From positions 647,644 through 711,643 of the forward strand of contig NZ_LMJA01000030.1 of assembly GCF_001428895.1 (NCBI RefSeq): a stretch of DNA of 64,000 nt, read 5' to 3'. The stretch is from Mycobacterium sp. Root265 (GTDB taxonomy: Bacteria; Actinomycetota; Actinomycetes; Mycobacteriales; Mycobacteriaceae). The notes beneath the pieces were generated by a model. It had not been told where the DNA came from, did not search any database, and was given only the letters and a program-made list of their open reading frames with translations. Positions 51,327-61,576 of the stretch are shown here, piece after piece. The translations under genes were made by a program, and so were the position numbers. Within the stretch, counting starts at the first letter, position 1; each line of letters opens with the position of its first letter.

Positions 51327-53051
51327 ATGCCCTCAGGTTCTGATTCTCTTCCCACCACGGCCGAAATCGACATCAAGCCGCGCAGTCGCGATGTCACCGA
51401 CGGCCTGGAGAAGACCGCCGCCCGCGGCATGCTGCGTGCTGTCGGCATGGGCGATGACGACTGGGCCAAACCGCAGATCGGCGTCGGCTCGTCGTGGAAC
51501 GAGATCACCCCCTGCAACATGTCCCTGCAACGGCTGGCGCAGGCCGTCAAGGCCGGCGTGCACGCCGGCGGCGGCTACCCGCTGGAGTTCGGCACCATCT
51601 CGGTGTCCGACGGGATCTCGATGGGCCACGAGGGCATGCATTTCTCCCTGGTGTCCCGCGAGGTGATCGCCGACAGCGTCGAGACCGTCATGCAGGCCGA
51701 GCGCCTCGACGGGTCGGTACTGCTGGCCGGCTGCGACAAGTCGATCCCCGGCATGCTGATGGCGGCGGCGCGGCTGAATCTGGCCAGCGTCTTCCTGTAC
51801 AACGGCTCGATCATGCCGGGCCTGGCCAAGCTGACCGACGGCTCGGAGAAGGAAGTCACCATCATCGACGCCTTCGAGGCGGTCGGGGCGTGTGCGCGCG
51901 GGCTGATGTCGCGTGAGGACGTCGACATCATCGAGCGCGCCATCTGTCCGGGTGAGGGCGCCTGCGGTGGCATGTACACCGCCAACACCATGGCCTCGGC
52001 CGCCGAAGCACTGGGCATGTCCTTGCCGGGCAGTGCATCTCCGGTCGCCATCGACAAGCGCCGCGACGAGTACGCGCGCAGGTCCGGTGAAGCGGTGGTC
52101 GGGATGCTGCGCCGCGGAATCACCACCCGCGACATCCTCACCAAGGAGGCCTTCGAGAATGCCATTGCCGTGGTGATGGCGTTCGGCGGTTCCACCAACG
52201 CGGTACTGCACCTGCTGGCCATCGCGTGGGAAGCCGGGGTCGAACTGACGCTGGCGGACTTCACCCGCGTCGGGCAGAAGGTCCCGCACCTCGCCGACGT
52301 CAAACCGTTCGGCGCCTACGTGATGAAGCATGTCGACGAGATCGGCGGCGTGCCCGTGGTGATGCGCGCGCTGCTCGATGCCGGCCTGCTGCACGGGGAT
52401 TGCCTGACCGTCACCGGTGAGACGATGGCCGAGAACCTGGCCCACATCGAGCCGCCGGACCCGGACGGCAAGGTGCTCCGCGCCATGAACAACCCGATCC
52501 ACCCCACCGGGGGCATCACCATCCTGCACGGCTCGCTGGCGCCGGAGGGCGCGGTGGTCAAGTCCGCAGGATTCGACTCCGACGTATTCGAGGGCACCGC
52601 ACGGGTTTTCGAGCGCGAGCGGGCGGCGCTGGACGCACTCGAGGACGGCACCATCACGCACGGCGACGTCGTCGTGATCCGCTACGAGGGCCCCAAGGGA
52701 GGCCCGGGTATGCGCGAGATGCTGGCCATCACCGGTGCGATCAAGGGCGCCGGGCTGGGCAAGGATGTACTACTGATGACCGACGGTCGGTTCTCCGGCG
52801 GCACCACCGGCCTGTGCGTCGGCCACATCGCCCCCGAGGCGGTGGACGGCGGCCCGATCGCCTTCGTGCAGGACGGCGACCGGATCCGTCTCGATGTCGC
52901 CAATGGAACCCTCGATCTGCTCGTCGACGAGGCCGAATTCGAATCCCGCAAGGCGGGTTTCGAGCCGTTGCCCCCGGTGTACAAGACCGGTGTGCTCGCC
53001 AAGTACACCAAGCTGGTCGGTTCGGCGGCGGTCGGCGCGGTCTGCAGCTGA
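51327..53051 (+). CDS. ilvD: Dihydroxy-acid dehydratase
   Basis: A 574-residue Fe-S dehydratase that converts 2,3-dihydroxy-isovalerate and -methylvalerate to 2-oxo acids for valine, leucine and isoleucine. Cluster and active-site segments are [48 protein letters not shown] and the C-terminal [23 protein letters not shown]. Length is normal. It is monocistronic, divergent from the copper operon. Its Fe-S cluster is a known copper target in bacteria, which may be why the gene pair is kept together (also Rv0189c-Rv0190 in M. tuberculosis), though this is inference. Confidence 0.97.
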   Translation: MPSGSDSLPTTAEIDIKPRSRDVTDGLEKTAARGMLRAVGMGDDDWAKPQIGVGSSWNEITPCNMSLQRLAQAVKAGVHAGGGYPLEFGTISVSDGISMGHEGMHFSLVSREVIADSVETVMQAERLDGSVLLAGCDKSIPGMLMAAARLNLASVFLYNGSIMPGLAKLTDGSEKEVTIIDAFEAVGACARGLMSREDVDIIERAICPGEGACGGMYTANTMASAAEALGMSLPGSASPVAIDKRRDEYARRSGEAVVGMLRRGITTRDILTKEAFENAIAVVMAFGGSTNAVLHLLAIAWEAGVELTLADFTRVGQKVPHLADVKPFGAYVMKHVDEIGGVPVVMRALLDAGLLHGDCLTVTGETMAENLAHIEPPDPDGKVLRAMNNPIHPTGGITILHGSLAPEGAVVKSAGFDSDVFEGTARVFERERAALDALEDGTITHGDVVVIRYEGPKGGPGMREMLAITGAIKGAGLGKDVLLMTDGRFSGGTTGLCVGHIAPEAVDGGPIAFVQDGDRIRLDVANGTLDLLVDEAEFESRKAGFEPLPPVYKTGVLAKYTKLVGSAAVGAVCS

Positions 53052-53106
53052 GATCCGAGTGATCTGAACCGGGGTGGGACCGGGTGGCGGCCCCTAGCCT
53101 GAGGTC

Positions 53107-53844
53107 ATGCCATATCTGTTGTCGGAGACTGCTTTTGCCGGTCGAACCGTCGTCCTCATCGGCGGCGGCTCGGGGATCGGTTTGGCGGTCGCGCGTCTCG
53201 TCACCGCCGCCGGTGGTCGGGTCGTGCTCGGCGGTCGCACCGCGGCCACGCTTCGCGATGCCGCCGATCAGTTGGGTGAGGCGGCCGAGTGGGGTGTGGT
53301 CGACACCTCGGACCCGGCGAGCATCGACGGGTTCTTCGCCGAAATCGCCACGGTGCACGGACTGTTGACCACCGCGGCCACGTACGTCACCGGCCCGCTG
53401 GCAGAGCTTTCGGTCGCCGATGCCGCAACGGCCTTCGACTCCAAGTTCTGGGGCCAGTACCGCGCCGTGAAGGCCGCGCTACCGAAACTCGCCGCCGATG
53501 CGTCGGTGGTACTGATGTCCGGTGCGGCCGGGGCCCGGCCCGCCGGCCCGGCGCCTGCCTACAGCGCCGCCAACTCCGCGATCGAGGGGCTGGCGCGTGG
53601 ACTCGCCGTCGAACTCAGTCCCATCCGCGTCAACGCGATCGCCCCCGGCACGGTGGACGGCGCCCTGTGGGCCCGCCGCGATGCCGAGGTGCGGGACGCG
53701 GCGTTCGCCTCCTACCGGACGGCCACGGTGCTGGGTCGGCTGAGCACCGAGGACGAGATCGCCCAGACCGTCGGCTATCTGCTGCTGAATCCGTCCACCA
53801 CCGGGTCCACGCTGTTCCCGGACGGCGGTTACACCTTTCACTGA
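53107..53844 (+). CDS. SDR-family protein lacking the catalytic lysine
   Basis: A 245-residue Rossmann-fold protein: VVLIGGGSGIGLAVARLV, GGRTAATLRDA, LTTAATYV in place of NNAG, VLMSGAAG and the active-site helix APAYSAANSAIEGLARGLAVEL. The YxxxK motif reads Tyr-Ser-Ala-Ala-Asn, so the proton-relay lysine is an asparagine; a subgroup of SDRs with YxxxN exists. The fold signature VNAIAPGTVDGALW and the end GGYTFH are otherwise normal. It follows ilvD by 55 bp in the same direction. Binding of NAD(P) is likely, dehydrogenase activity less certain. Confidence 0.82.
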   Translation: MPYLLSETAFAGRTVVLIGGGSGIGLAVARLVTAAGGRVVLGGRTAATLRDAADQLGEAAEWGVVDTSDPASIDGFFAEIATVHGLLTTAATYVTGPLAELSVADAATAFDSKFWGQYRAVKAALPKLAADASVVLMSGAAGARPAGPAPAYSAANSAIEGLARGLAVELSPIRVNAIAPGTVDGALWARRDAEVRDAAFASYRTATVLGRLSTEDEIAQTVGYLLLNPSTTGSTLFPDGGYTFH

Positions 53845-53885
53845 GCCGCGCCTTTTCAGTGGGCCTCGCTTCGCTGAGCTCCCTT

Positions 53886-54263
53886 CTACTGAGCCATCTT
53901 CGCGATCCGGCGCACCGCGACCTCCAGGACCGGCAAATAGGCTGGCGCCCACACCGGCGCGCTCATCCAGACCCGGCAGCCGCCGTCGGTCGGCCGCACG
54001 CCGTGCCGGGTGGCGGGTACCCCGGCCACATCCCAACCCCAGGTCCGGCCGGGATCGAATTCAGAGATCACGAACGGCAGCGGGACACCGACCGGTGTCC
54101 ACACCCGCCCCGTCGCGCCCAGCAGGAACGCGGTGCCGTCGAGTTCTGCCCTGGACACCGTCAGTCCCCAACGCGGCCAGGCTTCGAGATCGGTCAGAAT
54201 CCGCCACACGGTGTCTGCGGGCGCCTCGACGTCCCGAATCACTTTCCACATGGATGGGGTCAT
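53886..54263 (-). CDS. SRPBCC family protein (polyketide-cyclase-like)
   Basis: A 125-residue Bet v 1-like protein: MTPSMWKVIRDVEAPADTVWRILTDLEAWPRWGLTV, TPVGVPLPFVISEFDPGRTWGWDVAGV and a long C-terminal helix PVWAPAYLPVLEVAVRRIAKMAQ. It should bind a hydrophobic ligand. The frame is open to 54395 but that part is unlike the fold; ATG 54263 starts the domain. No partner gene is adjacent in the same operon, and it is convergent with the SDR gene, separated by a short gap that carries a diverged CTCGCTTCGCT repeat. Confidence 0.75.
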   Translation of the reverse strand: MTPSMWKVIRDVEAPADTVWRILTDLEAWPRWGLTVSRAELDGTAFLLGATGRVWTPVGVPLPFVISEFDPGRTWGWDVAGVPATRHGVRPTDGGCRVWMSAPVWAPAYLPVLEVAVRRIAKMAQ

Positions 54264-54373
54264 ACCCAATACAGCGTCCGGTCCCTCGATGACCCGGCGT
54301 GTTTCGCTGCACTCAGCTCTTGCCAGTCGGCCCAAGACCTTCTCGTGCCGCGCCCGCTGCATGGTTGATCGTG

Positions 54374-54408
54374 GTGGGTCCGGCGGCGCGATCACCCGCC
54401 GGACCCAC
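54374..54408. terminator. 13-bp stem hairpin after the 13E12-family gene
   Basis: Arms GTGGGTCCGGCGG and CCGCCGGACCCAC with a 9-nt loop, about 50 bp past the stop of the HNH gene in the minus direction and upstream of the SRPBCC gene. There is no T-tract. Confidence 0.65.
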
Positions 54409-54456
54409 TGCGTGGGCCGTTTCTCTGTGTAGTTTTCAAGGTGCCTGAAAAGTCGG

Positions 54457-55629
54457 TTATGCGGCTGTGGGTAGGTCGGTCATGGTGCGTCGGGCGTGGG
54501 AGCGCAGGTGCGCCGGCTCTGCTTCGTCCGCGTCGTGGGGCGGGATGAACCAGGGGTGCCGATCAGCGCCGAGGTAGACCTGCCACCCGCCGTGATGGAT
54601 CGCGGTGTGGTGCAGCCGGCACAACAGCACGCCGTTGTCGACGCTGGTAATGCCTCCGGCGCTCCACGGTCGGATGTGGTGGGCATCGCACCAGGACACC
54701 GGCCGCCCGCACCCGGGGTGGGCGCAGCCACCGTCGCGCACTGCCAACCCTTTTCGGATCGCCGGTGTGAACAGTCGCTCGCTGCGTCCGACGTTCAACG
54801 GTGCCCCGGCGGGGTCGACGGTCACCGCGGTGAGGGTGCTGTCACAGGCAATCAAGTCGGCGGTGATGGCGCTGACCGGCCCGGTGAACCCCAGGGTGTC
54901 CACTAACCCTGGCGCCTGCGGGCGGATCAGGGTGACGTGCGGCAGCACCCCTCCCGAGGCTGGGCGCCGCGAGTGCGACAGGTAGGTGCGCACCAACTGT
55001 CCGAGGGCGTCCGAGCGACGTTTACCGATCGGGCGCGGGTCCGGTGAACCGTCCGGCAGTGGGATGGGCCGGCACAACGGATCCAATGCCGTGAGCAGTT
55101 CCTCGCCGGTGAGCGCATCGAGGTCCAGGTTTGCGCTGACCCGCCCTTCGTCGGTGACCACCGCAGTCATCTCATTGAGGTCCTCCTCGGACAACGGGAC
55201 TCGGCTGTTGATGTGGGCGACTCCTTTGCCGACGGCGTCCGCGAACTCGATACCGATCCCACCGAGGCGCTGGGCCCGGGTCAACGCCGGCAGCGTGTGC
55301 GCCGCGCGGCCCACCCGCGCCGCCCGGTAGGCCGCGCCGGGGGCGACGCCGCAACTGGTGAGCAGATCGGCTCCCGAGCGCAGATGCTTGCGGGCCGGAA
55401 TACCAAGACGTTCCGCGGCCGCGACCGCCTGGGCGATCACATGATCCAGCAGATTGCGGGCGGTGACCGCGGCGGCCAGCACCGCCAGCAGGGGCTGTTC
55501 ATCGACGATCCGGCGGGGACTGTCCAGCAAGTGAAACAGCCTGCGCTCTGCGTCGCGCTCGGGAACAGGCGACGCGGCAAGCTCATCAATCAACGCATCG
55601 ACAAACGTGTCGAGATGGGTGGCGTCCAT
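54457..55629 (-). CDS. DUF222/HNH endonuclease-like protein (13E12 family)
   Basis: A 390-residue member of the mycobacterial 13E12 repeat family: an N-terminal DUF222 helical domain (to ~residue 250) and a C-terminal HNH domain with CAHPGCGRPVSWCDAHHIRPWSAGG and DNGVLLCRLHHTAIHHGGW, which keep both zinc-knuckle Cys pairs and the catalytic His. Members are multicopy in mycobacterial genomes, and phage phiRv1 integrates into one. A perfect LexA box lies 142 bp upstream, so expression should rise on DNA damage. The cleavage target is unknown. It interrupts an otherwise conserved block, which suggests insertion by transfer or transposition. Confidence 0.9.
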   Translation of the reverse strand: MDATHLDTFVDALIDELAASPVPERDAERRLFHLLDSPRRIVDEQPLLAVLAAAVTARNLLDHVIAQAVAAAERLGIPARKHLRSGADLLTSCGVAPGAAYRAARVGRAAHTLPALTRAQRLGGIGIEFADAVGKGVAHINSRVPLSEEDLNEMTAVVTDEGRVSANLDLDALTGEELLTALDPLCRPIPLPDGSPDPRPIGKRRSDALGQLVRTYLSHSRRPASGGVLPHVTLIRPQAPGLVDTLGFTGPVSAITADLIACDSTLTAVTVDPAGAPLNVGRSERLFTPAIRKGLAVRDGGCAHPGCGRPVSWCDAHHIRPWSAGGITSVDNGVLLCRLHHTAIHHGGWQVYLGADRHPWFIPPHDADEAEPAHLRSHARRTMTDLPTAA

Positions 55630-55986
55630 ACTGGATACCGACTTTCAAGAAGGTGCCCACAGAGCACGATCAGGCAATACGGTCCGACCGGTCCCGCGGG
55701 ACCATCGAACCAATCGGCGACCGGAGTCGCGGTCTGCAGCTCACCGGGTCGCGATGGGAGCTACGTCGCATTCGAACTTGTGTTCGATCCTACGCCGTGT
55801 CAAGGCCGCGCGCAAGGGTTCACGTCTGAGCCCGAAAGTTCCTCCGCGCGTGAGACAAGCGCGCAAAGGACGTTGACCCACCCACAGTGCTCGACACCAA
55901 CCCGTTCGCATGTCTGATAGCCCGAACTGGAGGCAAGTCATAGGAGGACAGTCAAACCACCGCTCCAACAAGCGATTCCGGGTCAC
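55630..55986. other. Intergenic region with the SOS box
   Basis: A 357-bp stretch without a supported gene, between the 13E12-family gene and the O-methyltransferase gene. It contains the LexA box at 55772-55787 and a 14-bp palindrome GGTCCCGCGGGACC at 55690-55703. I saw no recognisable metallothionein (mymT-like) ORF, which would be expected near here from the M. tuberculosis order. Confidence 0.6.
55772..55787. promoter_or_regulatory. LexA (SOS) box
   Basis: TCGAACTTGTGTTCGA matches the mycobacterial SOS consensus TCGAAC-N4-GTTCGA with no mismatch. It is upstream of the 13E12-family gene on the minus strand; in M. tuberculosis several 13E12 genes are LexA-regulated and DNA-damage inducible. 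Confidence 0.9.
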
Positions 55987-56634
55987 TCAGGTCACGATGG
56001 CGACCGCGAACCCGTCCCAGCCCTTGGCGCCGACGGTCTGGATGGCCGCCGCATCCAGGCGCGGATGGTCCCCCATCATCGCCAGAGTGTCGCGGACCGC
56101 AATGGCCTGCGCATCCTCGGGCGCCGGCTCGAGCACCCGGCCTCCGCGGGCGATGTTGTCGACCACGATGAGCGCACCCGGAGCGGCCAGCCCGATCGCC
56201 GCCTCCACATAGGCCGGGTTGTTCTCCTTGTCCGCGTCGATGAAGAACAGGTCGAACGGACCGGTCAGCGTGGGCAGGGTGTCCAGCGCGGCGCCGACGA
56301 TCACCTCGACACGGTCGGCCACCCCGGCCCTGGCCAGATTGGCCGCTGCCACCTCGGCGTGCCGGGGCTCGTACTCCAGCGTGACGACCCGACCCTGCGG
56401 GCCCACGCCCCGGACCAGACAGATCGTCGAATACCCGGCGAGCGTGCCGATTTCGAGCACCCTACGGGCGCCGGTGAGCTTTGCGTACAGCGTCAGCAGG
56501 TGGCCGTGCTGCGCGGAGACCTCGATGGCGGGCATCCCGGCGGGCTCTGTCGAGGCCCGCGCCGCACGCAGCGCATCGTCCTCGGTGTGCAGCAACTCGT
56601 CGAACAACTTGTCCACCGCGGCAGGCTCGGTCAT
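55987..56634 (-). CDS. SAM-dependent O-methyltransferase (Rv0187-like)
   Basis: A 215-residue class I methyltransferase of the catechol/caffeoyl-CoA O-methyltransferase group. Motif I is VLEIGTLAGYSTICLVRGV, then VVTLEYEPRHAEVAAANL and FDLFFIDADKENNPAYVEAA with metal-binding acidic residues, and ALIVVDNIARGGRVL. ATG 56634 overlaps the stop of the upstream gene (ATGA), with a GA-rich ribosome site; the much longer upstream frame is unrelated. It is the last gene of a three-gene operon corresponding to Rv0184-Rv0185-Rv0187. Substrate unknown. Confidence 0.9.
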   Translation of the reverse strand: MTEPAAVDKLFDELLHTEDDALRAARASTEPAGMPAIEVSAQHGHLLTLYAKLTGARRVLEIGTLAGYSTICLVRGVGPQGRVVTLEYEPRHAEVAAANLARAGVADRVEVIVGAALDTLPTLTGPFDLFFIDADKENNPAYVEAAIGLAAPGALIVVDNIARGGRVLEPAPEDAQAIAVRDTLAMMGDHPRLDAAAIQTVGAKGWDGFAVAIVT

Positions 56635-57110
56635 CCGGCCACCCCCTCTTTCGAATAGATCACGCGTAGCACGTGCTGGACCTCGGGTCCCATCACCCAG
56701 CCTGCCAGTTCGGTCATCGTGCCGACGAACTCCCTGCCGTGCGGGGCGCCCGCACCGGCCAGGTGGTGAGCGATCTCGTGCAGCACCACCAGTTCCCGCA
56801 GCGCCCAGGTGGTGTGCCGGTCCGGTACCGCTATCGTCCCGGATTCGTAATGCGCCGCGGTCTGCCCACGGCGAGCCCGGACCGCGAGCTGTCCTGCCTC
56901 GGGCCACCGTCCACGCACTGCGGGCATCGCCAGCACATCGTCGACGTAGCGGCGCACCGATTCGACCGAGGCGAAACGCGCCTCCGGCGGCAGCGTCAGC
57001 GCGGTGCCGAAGAAATCGATCGAACCGTTCCCGTGCTCGGCGGCGCGGTCGAACAAGGTGCGCACGAATTCCTCTGCGGCGTAGACCTTCGCGCGCTGAC
57101 TGTCACGCAC
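56631..57110 (-). CDS. Putative zinc metallohydrolase (Rv0185-like)
   Basis: A 159-residue protein with a zinc-binding HExxH in LRELVVLHEIAHHLAGAGAPHGREFVGTM; the downstream HGREF supplies a possible third ligand, as in SprT-like proteins. It is soluble with no signal peptide. It overlaps the DUF2786 gene by 1 nt and the methyltransferase gene by 4 nt, so all three are coupled. DUF2786 genes and this small metallohydrolase are commonly paired in actinobacteria; the role is unknown. Confidence 0.83.
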   Translation of the reverse strand: MRDSQRAKVYAAEEFVRTLFDRAAEHGNGSIDFFGTALTLPPEARFASVESVRRYVDDVLAMPAVRGRWPEAGQLAVRARRGQTAAHYESGTIAVPDRHTTWALRELVVLHEIAHHLAGAGAPHGREFVGTMTELAGWVMGPEVQHVLRVIYSKEGVAG

Positions 57111-57859
57111 TAGCGCTCCAGCGGTGCCCGCGCCCCGGAGATCTCCTGGCTCGGGCCCAGCCGGGCGCGCCGGCCGGCCCGGTCCCCGGCGCGCCGTGCT
57201 GCCGAGGAGTACCCGGCCGTTGCGCTGGTGGCGCGCCAGGTACCGCGTGCCGCGGACGACTGGCGGTAGAACGACGTGAGTTCCAGATCCTTGTTACGCA
57301 ACGCAAGCGCGGTTCCCGGCGCCCGCGTGGTGTCCTCGGTGGCCGCGCGCCGGGCCTCGTCGCGGGCCTCGGACAGGCGCTGGCCGACACGTGCACCGAA
57401 GGCCAGGTGGAAGTTGAGGCGGGCGGTGATCGTCGGGGTGGGGCGGTGCGCGCCGGAGGCGATGTAGGTGTCGGAGGCCCGCACCATCTGCACCAGCAGC
57501 CCGGCGTACAGCGCATGGCTGGCATCGATGTCCTCACCGAAGCCGTAGGCGTACACATACGTGGAATTGGAGGCCACATCGCATTTCACGTCATTGGCCA
57601 TCGCGATCACCACGAAGAGTTGCACGTAGGTGCGCAGGCCGCGGGTCCCGGGTTCACCGATGGTGATGGTGCGCTGGACCGGTGCCTGCGCCGCAGTGCG
57701 TTGCGCCGAATGCGCGCGGGCCACTGCCAGGTCGATGGATGTCGCGGTGGCCAGCCGTTGTGCCGCGGTCATGAACGCCTCGGCCTCGTGGACATTGTCG
57801 GTGCCCTCGGCCTGGCGCAGCAGGGCCGCGATGCGGGCCAGCATCTTGTCGTTGCTCAT
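57110..57859 (-). CDS. DUF2786 protein (Rv0184-like)
   Basis: A 249-residue soluble protein. The N-terminal DUF2786 block is MLARIAALLRQAEGTDNVHEAEAFMTAAQRLATATSIDLAVARA; the central part (YVQLFVVIAMANDVKCDVASNSTYVYAYGFGEDIDASHALYAGLLVQM) matches the domain that follows it in related proteins. The last ~45 residues are Arg/Ala/Ser-rich and disordered. It leads the operon with the metallohydrolase. Some phage and restriction-like contexts contain DUF2786, but here it is part of the core block and its function is unknown. Confidence 0.83.
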   Translation of the reverse strand: MSNDKMLARIAALLRQAEGTDNVHEAEAFMTAAQRLATATSIDLAVARAHSAQRTAAQAPVQRTITIGEPGTRGLRTYVQLFVVIAMANDVKCDVASNSTYVYAYGFGEDIDASHALYAGLLVQMVRASDTYIASGAHRPTPTITARLNFHLAFGARVGQRLSEARDEARRAATEDTTRAPGTALALRNKDLELTSFYRQSSAARGTWRATSATAGYSSAARRAGDRAGRRARLGPSQEISGARAPLER

Positions 57860-57944
57860 GAGTCCACGCTAGGAAGTCGTTCCGACATGTCCGGTCTTGT
57901 CACGAGGGTTGTCCACAGATACGAGTTCATCCACAGCCTTGGGC

Positions 57945-59875
<1,931 letters not shown>

Positions 59876-59916
59876 TCTGCAACGCCTGATGCATCCCGCT
59901 TGTCGGTGGGGCTCGG

Positions 59917-59922
59917 TAAGCT
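59917..59922 (+). promoter_or_regulatory. -10 hexamer TAAGCT of sigG
   Basis: TAAGCT lies 7 nt before GTG 59930 with no Shine-Dalgarno. It is back to back with the lipase promoter in a 66-bp gap. Confidence 0.5.
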
Positions 59923-59929
59923 CGCCATC

Positions 59930-60922
59930 GTGAGCGTCCTCACAGCGGTAGATGACCGGTTCGACTCCAAAGATGCGTTCCTTGCCGACGCCCAGCGGTA
60001 TAGGCGCGAGCTTCTGGCGCACTGCTACCGGATGACCGGATCGGTGCACGACGCCGAGGATCTGGTTCAGGAGACATTCCTGCGCGCCTGGAAGTCCTAC
60101 GACCGGTTCGAGGGCAAATCCTCGGTGCGCACCTGGCTGTACCGCATCGCCACCAACACCTCGTTGACTGCCCTGGAAGGCAAGCAGCGCCGTCCGCTGC
60201 CATCGGGCCTGGGTACACAGAGTTCCGATCCCCATGCGGACATCCATGAGCGGCACGAGGTTCCGTGGCTGGAACCGCTTCCCGACGCCGATGATCCAGC
60301 CGACCCGCAAGCAATAGTGGGCACCCGCGAATCGGTGCGGTTGGCCTTCGTGGCGGCCCTGCAGCATCTCTCGCCGCGCCAGCGCGCGGTGCTGGTGTTG
60401 CGCGATGTGCTGCAGTGGCGTGCCGCCGAGGTGGCCGACGCGGTCGGCTCATCGACGGCCGCAGTCAACAGCCTGTTGCAGCGGGCGCGAGCCCAGCTCG
60501 ATGCCGTCGGCCCCAGCGAGGACCAGCCGTTGGCCGCACCGGAGTCCCCGGAGGCTCAGGAGTTGTTGAAGCGCTACATCTCGGCCTTCGAGGCCTACGA
60601 CGTCGACAAGCTGGAGAAGCTGTTCACCGACGACGCCATCTGGGAGATGCCACCGTTCGACGGCTGGTATGTCGGCCCCAAGGCCATCGGCGCCCTGTCT
60701 CGCGACAAATGTCCGGCCGAACGGGCGGGCGATATGCGGCTGGTGTCCACCACCGCCAACGGCCAGACCGCCGCCGGAATGTACCTGCGCAACCCGGAAA
60801 CCGATGTGCACGAAGCGTTCCAACTGCACGTCCTGGACGTGACCGGCGCCGGGATCACACACGTGGTCGCGTTCCTGGACACCCGGCTGTTCGAGAAGTT
60901 CGGGTTACCGCCCGTCCTCTGA
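59930..60922 (+). CDS. sigG: ECF-type sigma factor SigG with SnoaL-like C-terminal domain
   Basis: A 330-residue sigma factor. Region 2 is LLAHCYRMTGSVHDAEDLVQETFLRAWKSYDRFEGKSSVRTWLYRIATN; region 4 is LSPRQRAVLVLRDVLQWRAAEVADAVGSSTAAVNSLLQRARAQL. A ~125-residue SnoaL/NTF2-like domain follows (ELLKRYISAFEAYDVDKLEKLFTDDAIWEMPPFDGWYVG), which in ECF41-type factors modulates activity in place of an anti-sigma factor. In M. tuberculosis sigG is DNA-damage inducible. GTG 59930 is preferred to TTG 59900. The 3' end overlaps the VOC gene by 18 nt in antisense. Confidence 0.93.
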   Translation: MSVLTAVDDRFDSKDAFLADAQRYRRELLAHCYRMTGSVHDAEDLVQETFLRAWKSYDRFEGKSSVRTWLYRIATNTSLTALEGKQRRPLPSGLGTQSSDPHADIHERHEVPWLEPLPDADDPADPQAIVGTRESVRLAFVAALQHLSPRQRAVLVLRDVLQWRAAEVADAVGSSTAAVNSLLQRARAQLDAVGPSEDQPLAAPESPEAQELLKRYISAFEAYDVDKLEKLFTDDAIWEMPPFDGWYVGPKAIGALSRDKCPAERAGDMRLVSTTANGQTAAGMYLRNPETDVHEAFQLHVLDVTGAGITHVVAFLDTRLFEKFGLPPVL

Positions 60923-61414
60923 TCGGTGCGCCGCCTCGAGTGCGGCCACATCGAACTTGCCGAAGGTGGCCATCACCGCGTTCATCAGCCGCTCCTTGGC
61001 TGCGTCGTCACCGCGCGCCATCAGGTCGTAGTAGGCGGTCGGGGTGACCTGCCAGGACAACCCGTACTTGTCCTTCAGCCAGCCGCAGGGCTGCTCCTGG
61101 CCACCCTCGACCAGGGCGGCCCAGATGCGGTCGAGTTGCTCCTGGCCGTCCACCCGCACTTCCAGCGAGACGGCCTCGCTGAACGTGAACTGCGGGCCGC
61201 CGTTGATGCCGACGAAGGGTTGGCCGTCGATTTCGAACTCGACCACCATCGGCACATCCTGCGGTGACGGTGCGCCCGGGTGGGCGGGTGTCGTCCCGAT
61301 GATCCTGCCGTTTCCGCCGAAGGCGGCGATGTAGTGCTCGGCGGCCTCGAGGGCTTCCCGGTCGAACCATAGGTTGGGCACGATGCGGGCGTTGATCTGA
61401 GTCTTGGCAGACAT
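60905..61414 (-). CDS. VOC-superfamily (PhnB/3-demethylubiquinone-methyltransferase-like) protein
   Basis: A 169-residue protein of the glyoxalase/bleomycin-resistance fold: IVPNLWFDREALEAAEHYIAAF, VPMVVEFEIDGQPFVGINGGPQFTFSEAVSLEVRV, EQPCGWLKDKYGLSWQVTP and the C-terminal LMNAVMATFGKFDVAALEAA. These are PhnB-like proteins, not active methyltransferases. AGAGAGG precedes the ATG. It is often found next to ECF41/SigJ-like sigma factors with SnoaL domains, as here, so it may belong to the SigG response; this link is inferred. Confidence 0.88.
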   Translation of the reverse strand: MSAKTQINARIVPNLWFDREALEAAEHYIAAFGGNGRIIGTTPAHPGAPSPQDVPMVVEFEIDGQPFVGINGGPQFTFSEAVSLEVRVDGQEQLDRIWAALVEGGQEQPCGWLKDKYGLSWQVTPTAYYDLMARGDDAAKERLMNAVMATFGKFDVAALEAAHRSEDGR

Positions 61415-61550
61415 GTCAGGGCACCTCTCTGATCGATTCTGGTCGTTCTGATGGATAGACCGCCGGGATGAGGTGGATTCATCGCAGCTGTCGTCAACGA
61501 CGAAAGAAAGCCGGTATACCTGCTGTTCACGGCCACGCTATTGCTCTATC

Positions 61551-61564
61551 TGAAACGTGTTCTA
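61551..61564. promoter_or_regulatory. KstR-type box upstream of the alcohol dehydrogenase gene
   Basis: TGAAACGTGTTCTA matches the KstR consensus TNNAACNNGTTNNA at every fixed position. It overlaps the TATTAT -10 element (61563-61568) and lies 12 bp before ATG 61577, a position suited to repression. Confidence 0.7.
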
Positions 61565-61576
61565 TTATCGGCTTCC

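Noticed and set aside
55690-55703. GGTCCCGCGGGACC palindrome as an attachment site or operator
   Set aside because: A 14-bp GC-rich palindrome is easily found by chance at this base composition and nothing else supports a function.
55630-55986. Expected mymT-like copper metallothionein gene
   Set aside because: The M. tuberculosis order predicts one near Rv0185-Rv0187, but I found no short Cys-rich ORF and no RicR operator in this gap.
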